This document shows positions 28,466 through 37,107 of a stretch of DNA of 64,000 bases, piece by piece. The DNA is from Sphingomonas sp. Leaf339. GTDB lineage: Bacteria; Pseudomonadota; Alphaproteobacteria; Sphingomonadales; Sphingomonadaceae. How positions within the stretch are numbered: position 1 is the first letter of the stretch; each line of letters begins with the position of its first letter. The notes below the pieces were generated by a model that saw only the letters and a program-made list of their open reading frames with translations, searched no databases and was not told where the DNA came from. Both the position numbers and the translations under genes were made by a program. The DNA lies in contig NZ_LMRS01000034.1 of NCBI RefSeq assembly GCF_001426195.1, positions 248,001 to 312,000 on the forward strand. Reading direction: 5' to 3'.

Positions 28466-28574
28466 CGGCTTGCGCAAGCCCTTGATTTTACACAATTTTA
28501 GTTCGAATTGTGGGTTTGGACCATCATCCCGCCCAACATCGAGTTGCAGCTAGTTTCATATCAGGGGGCGGTAC

Positions 28575-29567
28575 GTGGCTAGCAGTGCAGTTAAGCTAGA
28601 AAAGGTGCGGTATGGCATCGCCGAGTGGTACGGGCGCCTTGTTCCGACCTTGACGCACGATGAAATTAAAAGCTTCGCAGCGATTGGGAGTGGTAAGCTC
28701 TCGAATCTACCCTGCCCTTTTCGTCAAGCCGCGTCTCCGGGTGCTAAGTGCAACAAGAAAGGTGGGGTATGTACGCTGCGACGCCACGCCTTGCAGGACG
28801 ACGGTGGGGTCGAGTTGGTTGGGCCTGCCGTCACGGTCTGCCCATCACGATTTTGGGCTGGCAACGAGGTCTTTAGGTGGATCGGCGAGACCGTCCTGGG
28901 ATCAAAAGAGCCAACACTTGTTAAGGAGGTACCTTTCCTGTCCTCTGTTGTCGAAGAGGATAGTGAGGAAATCGGGGATGCAGTGGGTCGTATAGATTCA
29001 GTTCTTGTTGATCCGGCTGACAGTTCGCTTTGGTGTGCGCTAGAACTTCAGGCTGTTTACTTTTCAGGGCCGAGTATGGCCTCTCATATCGAGCAATACA
29101 GTGCAACCCAACAAGCACCTGTATTCCCGGATAAGGTACGTCGGCCCGATTACAGGTCATCTGGACCAAAGCGACTAATGCCACAATTGCAGATAAAGGT
29201 GCCTACGCTTAGGCGTTGGGGAAAGAAGATGGCCGTCCTAGTTGACCAGCCCTTCTTTTCATCGCTTGGAAAGCTTACGAGGGTGCCGCATTTGTCGAAC
29301 TGCGATATAGTCTGGTTCGTCGTTGACTACTCGCCTGACGACGGCTCTATCATCCTGTCGGAAAGAGTCTTCACTACTTTAGAGAGTTCTGTCGAGGCTC
29401 TGACAGCAGGCGTGCCTCTTAGCCTTGAGGTATTTGAAGCTCAAGTAAACACTTTCTTGACTGGTAGCGATAAGCGATCATTGGCAAAGGTCGTTCGCCT
29501 AAGTGCGCCTACGCCGCCTATAGACGGCGGGAGCCACGTAGGAGGCATCGAACTCCCCGATGAGTAA
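28575..29567 (+). CDS. NotI-like type II restriction endonuclease
   Basis: A 330-aa protein matching the layout of NotI: N-terminal IAEWYG (NotI has IAEFFG), a four-cysteine site C47, C59, C66 and C89 in CPFRQAASPGAKC, GGVC and VCPSRF (NotI uses such cysteines to bind iron), and a PD-(D/E)XK core with D141 (GRIDSVLV) and E157-x-Q159 (ALELQAVYFSG), parallel to the LEIQTMDFHG of NotI. It is convergent with a C5 methyltransferase whose stop is 15 bp away, completing a type II system. The recognition site cannot be deduced; a GC-rich site would fit the family. Base composition is much lower in GC than the chromosome. Confidence 0.85.
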   Translation: MASSAVKLEKVRYGIAEWYGRLVPTLTHDEIKSFAAIGSGKLSNLPCPFRQAASPGAKCNKKGGVCTLRRHALQDDGGVELVGPAVTVCPSRFWAGNEVFRWIGETVLGSKEPTLVKEVPFLSSVVEEDSEEIGDAVGRIDSVLVDPADSSLWCALELQAVYFSGPSMASHIEQYSATQQAPVFPDKVRRPDYRSSGPKRLMPQLQIKVPTLRRWGKKMAVLVDQPFFSSLGKLTRVPHLSNCDIVWFVVDYSPDDGSIILSERVFTTLESSVEALTAGVPLSLEVFEAQVNTFLTGSDKRSLAKVVRLSAPTPPIDGGSHVGGIELPDE

Positions 29568-29582
29568 GGGTACTAGACCCCC

Positions 29583-30710
29583 CTATTCGGCAGCTTCAAG
29601 GTAGCCTACAGAATTGGTCATCTGCAAGATTCGCTCTGCTATAGCTCTGCCAAGCAGCGGCGGTACAGCGTTGCCGACTTGAACGTACTGCTCCGTCCTC
29701 GACCCCTTGAATTCAAATGAGTCGGGGAACGACTGTAATCTTGCTGCCTCTCTAACCGTGAGAGTTCGATCCTGATCGGGATGAAAGTACGCACCCCAGT
29801 GAGGGTCACACTTGGTCAGAATGGTCGAAGCTAAGCCCTTCCACGTTAGGCGACCATACCTCTTAGTATGATCCGAGCGCTTCGCCTTCTTCATCCCTTC
29901 AGGAAGAAGGTCGATGGGAATGTCGCGCCATGAGCCACCTTGCGGAATGTGGTGAAGGCGGTCGAGGTTCACTTTAGATAGCTTAGCCGCCGCATGATTT
30001 GTTACGCCATTCTGCCCATTTCGCATTGCCTTCTGATACGAAGACGTTGGCGAGGTCTCGTAAGATGATACTTCGTACCCTTCTCCGTTCTTTAAGCGGG
30101 GCAGGTCGGAAATGGCGTCCTCGATTGTAACAAACGGTTCAAGGTTGACGCCATGTGTCGGCTTCGGGAACTCTATAGGAACGCCAATACGGTTACCTAT
30201 AAAGACAAGCCGCCTTCGTTCTTGTGGAACACCGTATTCTTCTGCTCTAAGAATTTTCGCAGACACGTTGTAACCTAGCGCCCCAAGCCCTTCTACAATG
30301 CCGGTGACGGCTCCGCCGCCGCCGGCAGAGGTCATCCCTGTCACGTTTTCAAGTACTACCCACTGCGGTTTTAGACCTGCGACCACGCGAAGGTATTCAT
30401 GGTAGAGGGATGACCTTGCATCGTGCAGTCCGCGTTGGTGGTTATAAACCGAGAACCCTTGGCAAGGGGGGCCGCCGACCAGAACGTTAAGCTCACCGCG
30501 CTTTAGTCCTGCAACTTTCAGTATCGACTGTACGGAATGATCCTGAATTGGACCGGGCAAGAATCTGGCTTCCGGGTGCGTCGCTACGAACGTAGCGCCA
30601 GCAGCGTCAAAAAAGTCGTTCCCTGCGAGGACATGATAGCCCGCCTGCCGGAAGCCTTCGCTAAGCCCTCCGGCTCCGCAAAAAAGATCGATCACTGTAC
30701 GATCGGTCAT
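29583..30710 (-). CDS. DNA (cytosine-5-)-methyltransferase
   Basis: A 375-aa C5 methyltransferase: motif I DLFCGAGGLSEGF (8-20), motif IV GGPPCQGFS with the catalytic cysteine (about 78-86), motif VI ENVTG, motif VIII QERRRLVFIGNR, motif IX/X at the end REAARLQSFPDSF and VQVGNAVPPLLG. The target recognition domain (about 210-300) is short, as in single-specificity enzymes. It is tail-to-tail with the NotI-like nuclease and would protect the same site. It starts near the DUF262 gene, which runs the other way. Confidence 0.93.
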   Translation of the reverse strand: MTDRTVIDLFCGAGGLSEGFRQAGYHVLAGNDFFDAAGATFVATHPEARFLPGPIQDHSVQSILKVAGLKRGELNVLVGGPPCQGFSVYNHQRGLHDARSSLYHEYLRVVAGLKPQWVVLENVTGMTSAGGGGAVTGIVEGLGALGYNVSAKILRAEEYGVPQERRRLVFIGNRIGVPIEFPKPTHGVNLEPFVTIEDAISDLPRLKNGEGYEVSSYETSPTSSYQKAMRNGQNGVTNHAAAKLSKVNLDRLHHIPQGGSWRDIPIDLLPEGMKKAKRSDHTKRYGRLTWKGLASTILTKCDPHWGAYFHPDQDRTLTVREAARLQSFPDSFEFKGSRTEQYVQVGNAVPPLLGRAIAERILQMTNSVGYLEAAE

Positions 30711-30930
30711 AGCCGAGGCTTCCCTTGTGTCATTGCGGGCCTGCTATCCCAACGTACGAATCCTGTCCACACGCTAGAACACGAAGGGAACACAGGCGAC
30801 CGCGTTTTGCAACAGATTGGCGTCGCTAGCTTGGGTGCGCTGGAAAGGCCGTCACGATCCGAACCGGGCGGCGGTAGACAGGTCAATTCTTCGCGACCAT
30901 ACCCAGAGCAGTGACCGTGGGACCCATCTG

Positions 30931-31974
30931 ATGCCCGACAATGACGAATGGCGCGTGCAAGACACGGAGGAAAGTCCGGACCAGGAACCGGAACCAAAAC
31001 TCGAATACGAGATAATGAATTACCCTGCCGATATCACTTTAGGCGGGTACGTCGATTATTGGAACAAGAACGAACTCATAATCCCCGATTTTCAACGGAA
31101 GTATGTCTGGGATCGGGTCAGGGCAAGCAAGCTTATAGAGAGCTTTCTGCTAGGGCTTCCAGTTCCTGGAACCTTTCTTTACAAGCAGAAATCGAAACCC
31201 GGCTTCCTTGTAATCGATGGTCAGCAAAGAATAACGTCCGTTGTCCGTTTTATAAAAGGAACGTTCGAGGATTCCGTATTCCGACTGAAAAACGTAAGCG
31301 CTCGCTTTGAAGGAAAGTCGTTTCTTGACTTGGACGAAGACGATCAATTTAAGATTCGTAGCTCTGTCCTTCGTGCTACAATCATTCAGCAAATCAATCC
31401 TCTTGATGACACCAGTATTTATCAAATATTTGAACGCCTAAATACCGGTGGTGTCAATCTTAATCCTATGGAGGTGCGTCAGTGCGTATCCTATAGTCCG
31501 CTTGTCATCGCCCTGAAGCGCATGAACGAAGACGTCGCCTGGCGAAAGCTAATTGGGCAGGAAAAGGTCGATAAACGTTTTCGAGACGTAGAGCTAGTAT
31601 TGCGGTGCCTTGCTCTATCAGAAGAGGGGCGTCAGTACGAAAAGCCAATGAAAGGCTTTTTAAATAAGTACATGGAAAAGCACCGTGGGAAGGATGCCGA
31701 TTTTGGTGACATGATCGATAACTTTCAACGTACAACGAAGTACGTTCTTGATCAGCTTGGTGAGCGGCCTTTTCATGTGAGGGGGCGTCTGAATTTTGGT
31801 GCCCTAGACTCCATAATGGCTGCGACTTTAGCTGACGTTGCGCCAATCGATTTGAAAAATCGCTATGACAGGCTTTTGAAGGACGAGGATTATATTCTTG
31901 CCATATCGTTTAACACAAGTGACGAGGCAGTGGTTGAGGAAAGACTAGACCTTACTGTAGAATACCTAAGCTAA
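30931..31974 (+). CDS. DUF262 domain protein (ParB/GmrS-like nuclease-NTPase family)
   Basis: A 347-aa protein from the ATG at 30931. The DUF262 hallmarks are IPDFQRKYVW and IDGQQRITSVV, forming the ParB-like active site found in GmrSD, BrxU and SspE. RRNTGG-type loop NTGGVNLNPMEVRQ follows. The C-terminal half is helical (about 210-347) with no DUF1524 HNH motif, so it lacks the second nuclease of GmrSD. It is one base from the downstream HEPN gene, so the two are one operon and probably act together. A role in defence against phage or foreign DNA is inferred from family and island context. Confidence 0.88.
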   Translation: MPDNDEWRVQDTEESPDQEPEPKLEYEIMNYPADITLGGYVDYWNKNELIIPDFQRKYVWDRVRASKLIESFLLGLPVPGTFLYKQKSKPGFLVIDGQQRITSVVRFIKGTFEDSVFRLKNVSARFEGKSFLDLDEDDQFKIRSSVLRATIIQQINPLDDTSIYQIFERLNTGGVNLNPMEVRQCVSYSPLVIALKRMNEDVAWRKLIGQEKVDKRFRDVELVLRCLALSEEGRQYEKPMKGFLNKYMEKHRGKDADFGDMIDNFQRTTKYVLDQLGERPFHVRGRLNFGALDSIMAATLADVAPIDLKNRYDRLLKDEDYILAISFNTSDEAVVEERLDLTVEYLS

Positions 31975-31975
31975 T

Positions 31976-32545
31976 ATGAGACTTGCTCGTACTGCATTCG
32001 CTTTAGACGAAGTCCAAGGGTTCTTACGCGGTGGTGAGAACAACCCTTTGGTTGAAAGCTATCTTGTTCAGTATCTACTAGTGGCATTCTACTCGGAGCT
32101 TGAGGAACACGTCAAAGGGATCATAGCTGCGAGAATCTCACAGGTTCAAGACCGTAAGGTGGCGTACTTTGTAGCAAAGACCCATGAGCATATGTTAAAA
32201 AGAGTAAAAAAGTCCGAGATAAATGATGTTTTGCAGAAGTTCGGCTGCGGCGAGGGTGATGTAATCTCGTCGCTTGTCGGCGATTTAAACCTTCAACCAT
32301 ACTATGATATTATAACTAATCGGCATCTAGTTTCTCATCAGGGCGGGACAAATATGACAATGTCCCAAGTAGCTGCCGCGCTGCCCGTTGCGGAGGTCGT
32401 TCTGAATGCCCTGGCGGGTGCGCTAGCCGCAGATGAGGTGCCGCCACAGTCTCGGCAGGCGACGGAGTTCGAGGCGCTAGAAGGCGCACCTAACGCTGGA
32501 GTTATCATCCGTGCTTATTGCTGGGTCCGTAACATGTGGCGGTGA
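31976..32545 (+). CDS. HEPN-domain protein (MAE_28990/RiboL-PSP-like), predicted ribonuclease
   Basis: A 189-aa all-helical protein. It carries the HEPN signature R116-x4-H121 in TNRHLVSHQGG, and an upstream acidic helix FYSELEEHVKGII typical of the four-helix HEPN core. HEPN proteins of this type are RNA-cleaving toxins or effectors and often sit next to DUF262 or nucleotidyltransferase partners. The start lies one base behind the DUF262 stop. Its effector activity and the role of DUF262 as sensor or neutraliser are inference. Confidence 0.78.
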   Translation: MRLARTAFALDEVQGFLRGGENNPLVESYLVQYLLVAFYSELEEHVKGIIAARISQVQDRKVAYFVAKTHEHMLKRVKKSEINDVLQKFGCGEGDVISSLVGDLNLQPYYDIITNRHLVSHQGGTNMTMSQVAAALPVAEVVLNALAGALAADEVPPQSRQATEFEALEGAPNAGVIIRAYCWVRNMWR

Positions 32546-32580
32546 ACCGGAGCGTGTCTCCACGCAAGGGAAGGGGTAAC

Positions 32581-33351
32581 CTAAACGGTCGCATTCGATG
32601 CGACACACTCTAGGGGGCTCGGAATGTAGCCCCTAGAGTTTTCTGTGGTGGCTAGGTTTGTAGCGCCGGTTTCGGGCCTACGACGCTCGATTACCCGTTT
32701 GATCTGTGCCGCGCTCCATTCACCGCCTCGCGGCGCTGTAATGCCTTCTACGGTAAGGGCCGCAGCTATCTCTCTTAGCGACACTGCCCCTTTGCTCTTC
32801 GCATGTTCGACCGACACAAGAACGTCACGCGCACGTTGATCTGCCGTCGCGGCACGAACCTTAGCGCTCGCTGCTGCTGCCGCTTTCGATGGCAGCGTGT
32901 GGCCACGTAAGCCGCCGAGAACTACCCCTCTTGCCTTCGCTGCCGCCAGCGCCGCCTTTGTTCGTGTCGATATAGCTTCGCGTTCCTGTTGGGCCACCAG
33001 CGCCATTACGCCGACTGTGAACGAGTTCGCGCCCGGCATGTCTGCCGCTACGAACGATGCCCCAGAGTTTTGCAGTTGCATAAGGAATGCGGCGTCACGC
33101 GATAGCCGATCAAGCTTTGCGACTATGAGCGTCGCGCCCATCGCTCTGCATAGGCGTAGCGCTTCCTGTAGCTGCGGACGGTTGTCCAAGCGCTTACCAG
33201 ACTCGATTTCAACTACCTCTCCTACGAGGTCCCACGATCCGCCGTTTAGAAAAGTACGAACTGCAAGCTGTTGAGCTTCGAGGCCAAGACCGCTGCGGCC
33301 CTGTTTAGCAGTTGAGACCCTATAGTACGCCACATGTTTGCCGGTCGCCAT
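32581..33351 (-). CDS. Serine recombinase/resolvase
   Basis: A 256-aa serine recombinase. The N-terminal catalytic domain has AYYRVSTAKQ with nucleophile S13, LGLEAQQ, and the arginine-bearing VAKLDRLSRD and a long MALVAQQEREAISTRTKAAL E-helix. The C-terminal Recombinase-type region (about 140-256) has ISLREIAAALTVEGI and a wHTH-like AAQIKRVIERR. It could be a cargo resolvase or invertase, or a second mobility gene in addition to the tyrosine integrase. No inverted-repeat target was found near it. Confidence 0.9.
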   Translation of the reverse strand: MATGKHVAYYRVSTAKQGRSGLGLEAQQLAVRTFLNGGSWDLVGEVVEIESGKRLDNRPQLQEALRLCRAMGATLIVAKLDRLSRDAAFLMQLQNSGASFVAADMPGANSFTVGVMALVAQQEREAISTRTKAALAAAKARGVVLGGLRGHTLPSKAAAAASAKVRAATADQRARDVLVSVEHAKSKGAVSLREIAAALTVEGITAPRGGEWSAAQIKRVIERRRPETGATNLATTENSRGYIPSPLECVASNATV

Positions 33352-33556
33352 CGAGTCGTTCCATTTGCTTCATCGTTCGTTGAAGCTGATGTAACACCGG
33401 CTTACGGTGGTGCAAGGGCCGATTGTGAAGCGAGGCCTATGAAATTAGCCTACCCCGCTATTGACGCTAACGATCATACGGTATGTTTAGGGCGCGATAC
33501 ATTTCACGACGCCGCCGATGCCGGCATGACGCCAACAAGCTATAGGTTGCCAGTAA

Positions 33557-34225
33557 ATGGATAGTCAACTTTCCATAGAAGCTCTGCCTGAAGGCGCCCC
33601 GAAGTCGAAGCGGGATTATTTCGCTTTGTCCACAGAACAAGGTCTGCCCAAAAGGTGTCCAATCTTGCAGCGATGCGAACGTCGCACCTTCACGATTAAG
33701 GTCAGCCGATACAACGACGGAGAGCATTATGTTCTTCCAAATGAGCCGCAAAGTCCAGTGGTGAAAATGGTTGAAGAGGCTACTCTCGCTGGGGGAAGCA
33801 ATAACTTCTATGTTAATCATATGTGCCCTGAGGTTGCACTGTTCGACCCTTCGAACTCATTTCCCTATATGTCGGGATTCCCGATGACAAGCGCAGAGTA
33901 CGACAAGTATTGGTCACCGCAGTATCGGTTGCTCGATACGGGTCACTTCTCGGAGTGCTCGGAGTACATTGGTACGATTAATGATTCACATGGGCTACAA
34001 GAGCCACCTCCCACGCCTCCTGTGGCGGGCATCCAGCCCGTATCAGGGTTCAACGGGGCGAATGTCGGTAGGGATCTTATTGTTCATCTAGGAGGCCACC
34101 CGACTTCCTTGGAGAAGGCGTCGACCTGGGGGCGCTGGCTGAGTAACGGCAGTGCCATAGCTACGATAATGGCTCTGGTAGTTGGTTTGGCAGTGTGGCT
34201 GTATGGAGACAGCATCCTAAAGTAA
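33557..34225 (+). CDS. Hypothetical protein with C-terminal membrane anchor
   Basis: A 222-aa protein I do not recognise. It has no signal peptide. Residues 1-190 are soluble and polar with a Pro-rich stretch LQEPPPTPP (about 149-157). One hydrophobic segment (about 198-216) sits just before a short tail DSILK, a tail-anchored layout. It lies in the low-GC cargo region beside another single-pass protein (34362-35051), and a pair is possible. No function is assigned. Confidence 0.6.
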   Translation: MDSQLSIEALPEGAPKSKRDYFALSTEQGLPKRCPILQRCERRTFTIKVSRYNDGEHYVLPNEPQSPVVKMVEEATLAGGSNNFYVNHMCPEVALFDPSNSFPYMSGFPMTSAEYDKYWSPQYRLLDTGHFSECSEYIGTINDSHGLQEPPPTPPVAGIQPVSGFNGANVGRDLIVHLGGHPTSLEKASTWGRWLSNGSAIATIMALVVGLAVWLYGDSILK

Positions 34226-34361
34226 GAATCTGAGCTGGGAGTAGGAGTGCTTCGTAGTGTCCGACAGTGTGAGTGTATAACGTGCGCTGCCGCAGATAAG
34301 AATGCAGTTTCGTCGGCTTTGGTCATGTTGGCGGGTGATACAGGTCGATAAGGATAATCAC

Positions 34362-35051
34362 ATGAGTCTGATCACGCTTTTGCGTAAGTTGCGGGGTCAG
34401 GCCGATCCGGTAGCGGTCGGTGCTATGCTGCTTTCTATTATGTCGCTTCTAGTTGCGATACGTAGCTGTGCCATATCCGATGATGCCTTAAATGAGACAA
34501 GGCTCCAATACAGGCAAGACAGGCAGCTTGTATTGACCGGTAGCTTCAAAGAACCCGGTCCATTGCATTGCGAGGATTGGAGCGTGAAGCCGATAGCAGA
34601 AGGTTTTCAGTATCAGCAGGGACGAGCATTCCTGCCTACACTCATAGATAGCGCCCCCGTCAAAATTGAATCAAGCGGCTGGGTTCACTTCCTGCACAGT
34701 GCCTGTGCTGCTATCAGTCGCTTTAGCGAGGAAAGAATGACGCCGAAGGAACCGGGGTTTGTTTCGGTAGGCGAAGGAGACATTCCACTGATATTAGAAT
34801 CTTCCTATGCGGTAAAGGGAGAGGCTTATACTGATTCCTCTTTGTATCTATTGCATGGAATAACGGCAGTGCCACATAGCGGCGAGGGACCGACCACGGT
34901 CACTTTCACCGGTCTATCTTTTGTACAACGGCTGCCGGTCGATACAGAAGCGAACATCGCGTCACTCGATAAACTTTTCAACAGCGATAGCCTCCGCAAA
35001 TACACAAAGCCCAAGCAACTTCATAAAGCCAACGAAGACCCGAAGTCCTAA
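34362..35051 (+). CDS. Hypothetical single-pass membrane protein
   Basis: A 229-aa protein from the ATG at 34362, preceded by AAGGAT; an upstream in-frame ATG at 34302 lacks a ribosome site. A hydrophobic segment lies near residues 15-33 (GAMLLSIMSLLVAI), followed by a soluble domain of about 190 residues. The pattern resembles small island proteins with an N-terminal membrane anchor of unknown function. It is separated by 136 bp from the tail-anchored protein upstream. Confidence 0.6.
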   Translation: MSLITLLRKLRGQADPVAVGAMLLSIMSLLVAIRSCAISDDALNETRLQYRQDRQLVLTGSFKEPGPLHCEDWSVKPIAEGFQYQQGRAFLPTLIDSAPVKIESSGWVHFLHSACAAISRFSEERMTPKEPGFVSVGEGDIPLILESSYAVKGEAYTDSSLYLLHGITAVPHSGEGPTTVTFTGLSFVQRLPVDTEANIASLDKLFNSDSLRKYTKPKQLHKANEDPKS

Positions 35052-35247
35052 TAGGATCAAGGATGCCTGTTAGTAGTCCGTAGTCAGTAAAATACCCTGA
35101 ATATCCTTGGTGTGAGGATTGGGTTTTGCCACCCCAGGCTATCTAATTGCTAGTGGGTATAAAAGCTCAAATGTAATCCGCCTTATCTTACCAACCAGTT
35201 GGTAGCTTGAATTAGCGGAAGAGCAATGAGCGGTTACCGAAACGCTG

Positions 35248-35275
35248 ATGCGCCATGCGCCATGCGCCATGCGCC
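35248..35275 (+). repeat. Four tandem copies of ATGCGCC
   Basis: Exact tandem 7-mers directly upstream of the 117-aa gene. Because 7 is not a multiple of 3, copy-number change would shift any reading frame starting in the array. The present frame from the first ATG stops at 35287-35289. Confidence 0.85.
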
Positions 35276-35307
35276 GGGGCGGCGTTTAAGGGCCGTGCAG
35301 TGGCAAG

Positions 35308-35661
35308 ATGCGGATGCAGGACGGCCTTACCCATGCTCAGTATGTTCGTAAGGCCGTCGCCGACGAATTGAAGGTTGCCGGGGCCTATGCAAACCAGCCC
35401 GCCCGCGTGACGATCACCGGGGCCTTGGTCGAGATAGATTCATCATCCGGCTTGGGATCGAACAACGGGCGCTGGTCGATGACCCTGCGGCTTCAATCGA
35501 GCAATGGCGCATCCCTCACCACGTCCAACACCTATGACTTCCGTGCGGGCTTTGCTGCGACCGCCGCCTGTAACAACGTGGCAAAAGCCTTCGTCCCGGC
35601 GGTGCAGGATATCATCGGCAGGGCAGTGGCATCACCCGACTTCGCCGCGCTGGTGCGCTGA
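35308..35661 (+). CDS. Hypothetical protein, possibly 5'-truncated lipoprotein gene
   Basis: A 117-aa protein without a signal peptide. It has a mixed alpha/beta pattern: LTHAQYVRKAVADELKVAG, RVTITGALVEIDSSSG, WSMTLRLQSSNGASL, then VPAVQDIIGRAVASPDF. This is like the C-terminal half of small exported lipoproteins whose N-terminus would carry the leader. No such leader is seen upstream, where four ATGCGCC repeats and an in-frame stop lie. Either the gene is truncated or the start is elsewhere. It is followed 25 bp later by a membrane protein gene. Confidence 0.5.
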   Translation: MRMQDGLTHAQYVRKAVADELKVAGAYANQPARVTITGALVEIDSSSGLGSNNGRWSMTLRLQSSNGASLTTSNTYDFRAGFAATAACNNVAKAFVPAVQDIIGRAVASPDFAALVR

Positions 35662-35686
35662 TAGCTTCGAACCGAAAGGGAAAACG

Positions 35687-36268
35687 ATGGGCTTTGGCGC
35701 TATCCTGCTAATTATCATCCTTGTCGCGTTTGGCCTGTTTGTCGGCTTTCTCGTAATGATGAACGGCGTCATCACGAAGAATCAAGCCAAGTTGGCAGCA
35801 TCCATAGCGCAGCTTACCGAACGCTTCGGCACTGGCGACTATCATGCGACCCTGCCCGAATGCCGATGCATCGGTATCGCGTGGGACCAAGAACAGCTTG
35901 TCATGGGTGACGATCCAGACCGCGCTATCGGCATCCCTTTTGACGACATTAGGGGAGCGGAAATTGAGATAGATGGAGTGGACGTTACCACGTCCCGTTC
36001 GACCACCAGCAGCAACAGGGGATCGCAGCTTGTGGGCGGCGTTATCGGTGCCGCTGCCTTGGGGCCTGTAGGGCTATTAGCTGGTGGCCTGTCCGGTAGC
36101 TCGACCACGACCGGGACAGCGATTGGCGAGCGCAAGATAAATACGGTGAAGCTGGTTGTCCGCGTTGCAGACCGAGCCGCACCCTTACGCAAGTACAGCT
36201 TCTACGATGCCGGATATGGCGAAGGCTACTCCGCTGCCAATCCTATCGGTAAAATCATCAGACGATAA
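35687..36268 (+). CDS. Hypothetical membrane protein with glycine/serine-rich segment
   Basis: A 193-aa protein from the ATG at 35687 with an AAAGGGA ribosome site. One N-terminal hydrophobic segment (about 4-26, IILVAFGLFVGFLVMM) anchors a domain with the strand pattern IGIPFDDIRGAEIEIDGVDVTT and NTVKLVVRVADR. A Gly/Ser/Thr-rich hydrophobic stretch lies between (about 105-145, LVGGVIGAAALGPVGLLAGG). It looks like a PH-like membrane-attached domain, but I cannot name a family. Confidence 0.55.
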   Translation: MGFGAILLIIILVAFGLFVGFLVMMNGVITKNQAKLAASIAQLTERFGTGDYHATLPECRCIGIAWDQEQLVMGDDPDRAIGIPFDDIRGAEIEIDGVDVTTSRSTTSSNRGSQLVGGVIGAAALGPVGLLAGGLSGSSTTTGTAIGERKINTVKLVVRVADRAAPLRKYSFYDAGYGEGYSAANPIGKIIRR

Positions 36269-36349
36269 ATGCGCCCACTTCCATGCCTTGGTCATTCAGG
36301 TAATGGAAGGCCGACATAGCTCAGTAGAAGCGGTTGTTGGGGAAATCAG

Positions 36350-36967
36350 ATGATTTGGTATATCAAAGGAGCAATAATCGCGATAGTTTTGTCCGCGTCT
36401 CCGTCGGCATATGCAGCAAACGTGACGTATTACCTATCTGGGAAGATAACATCATTCAATGATGTCGAGAATACCTTGGGATTAAACAACCTTATCAGCA
36501 AGTAATTTAACATTTCCACTGATATTGATCTTCAAGGGGGCTATATAGATCATAGCTATCAAATTGATAGAGTTGGGCTTCTGAATGTAAGTGACCTTCT
36601 AAATGTTAATACTCCCAATGACGCCGCTTTCAATCAGCAGACTTCTGTTGGCGGCTATGCTGCTTTATCACCATTCGCTCCTATATATTGGACGACGAGT
36701 ACCGGTGCATCTTACGCATGTCGAGGTTCTGGAAGTGTAGCCATCCTTAATAATGGCCAAGGGTCATTCTTAATGAGCTGTAACGCCAACCTTGACTGGA
36801 TTGGCGCTTTTCCAACTTTCCATATAGGTGGCGTTGGGACATGGGGGCTGGCACCTGCCGCCCCCATCCCCGAACCTGCCACTTGGGCCATGATTCTGGT
36901 CGGCTTCGGTATGATCGGTGCAACCGCCCGCTATCGCCGCAAGGGCGCCCAAGTTCGTTACGCCTAA
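36350..36967 (+). pseudogene. PEP-CTERM protein gene interrupted by an in-frame stop
   Basis: The frame from ATG 36350 encodes a signal peptide (MIWYIKGAIIAIVLSASPSAYA) and continues to a TAA at 36503-36505. It is then open without another stop to 36967, ending in the PEP-CTERM sorting signal PEPATWAMILVGFGMIGATARYRRKG. The leader and the sorting tail are in the same frame, so one base change explains the break. PEP-CTERM proteins are exported and processed by exosortase in sphingomonads. It could be a pseudogene, or the stop could be read through, though nothing in the sequence supports readthrough. Confidence 0.85.
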
Positions 36968-36991
36968 TGCCCTCGTCTTAGGCGCGGTGGA

Positions 36992-37024
36992 GGGTCGTTG
37001 GCCGAAAGACCAGCGGCCCTTTTT
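36992..37024 (+). terminator. Rho-independent terminator after PEP-CTERM gene
   Basis: GGGTCGTTGG (36992-37001) pairs with CCAGCGGCCC (37010-37019) with two G-T pairs, an 8-nt loop, then TTTTT (37020-37024). It lies 24 bp behind the stop at 36967. Confidence 0.8.
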
Positions 37025-37107
37025 GGTATCTCCCTTCCACAAGCCGGGATCGAATCTCCTTGTCCAATGTTCCCGTTCCGTTCTACTAGTAGAGCAAGGA
37101 GTCAGCC

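Noticed and set aside
33334..33564. A short plus-strand frame between the recombinase and the hypothetical protein
   Set aside because: It overlaps the recombinase start and has no signal or conserved pattern.
35308..35661. Calling the ATGCGCC array a CRISPR or iteron origin
   Set aside because: Only four contiguous 7-mers without spacers, and no replication gene beside them.
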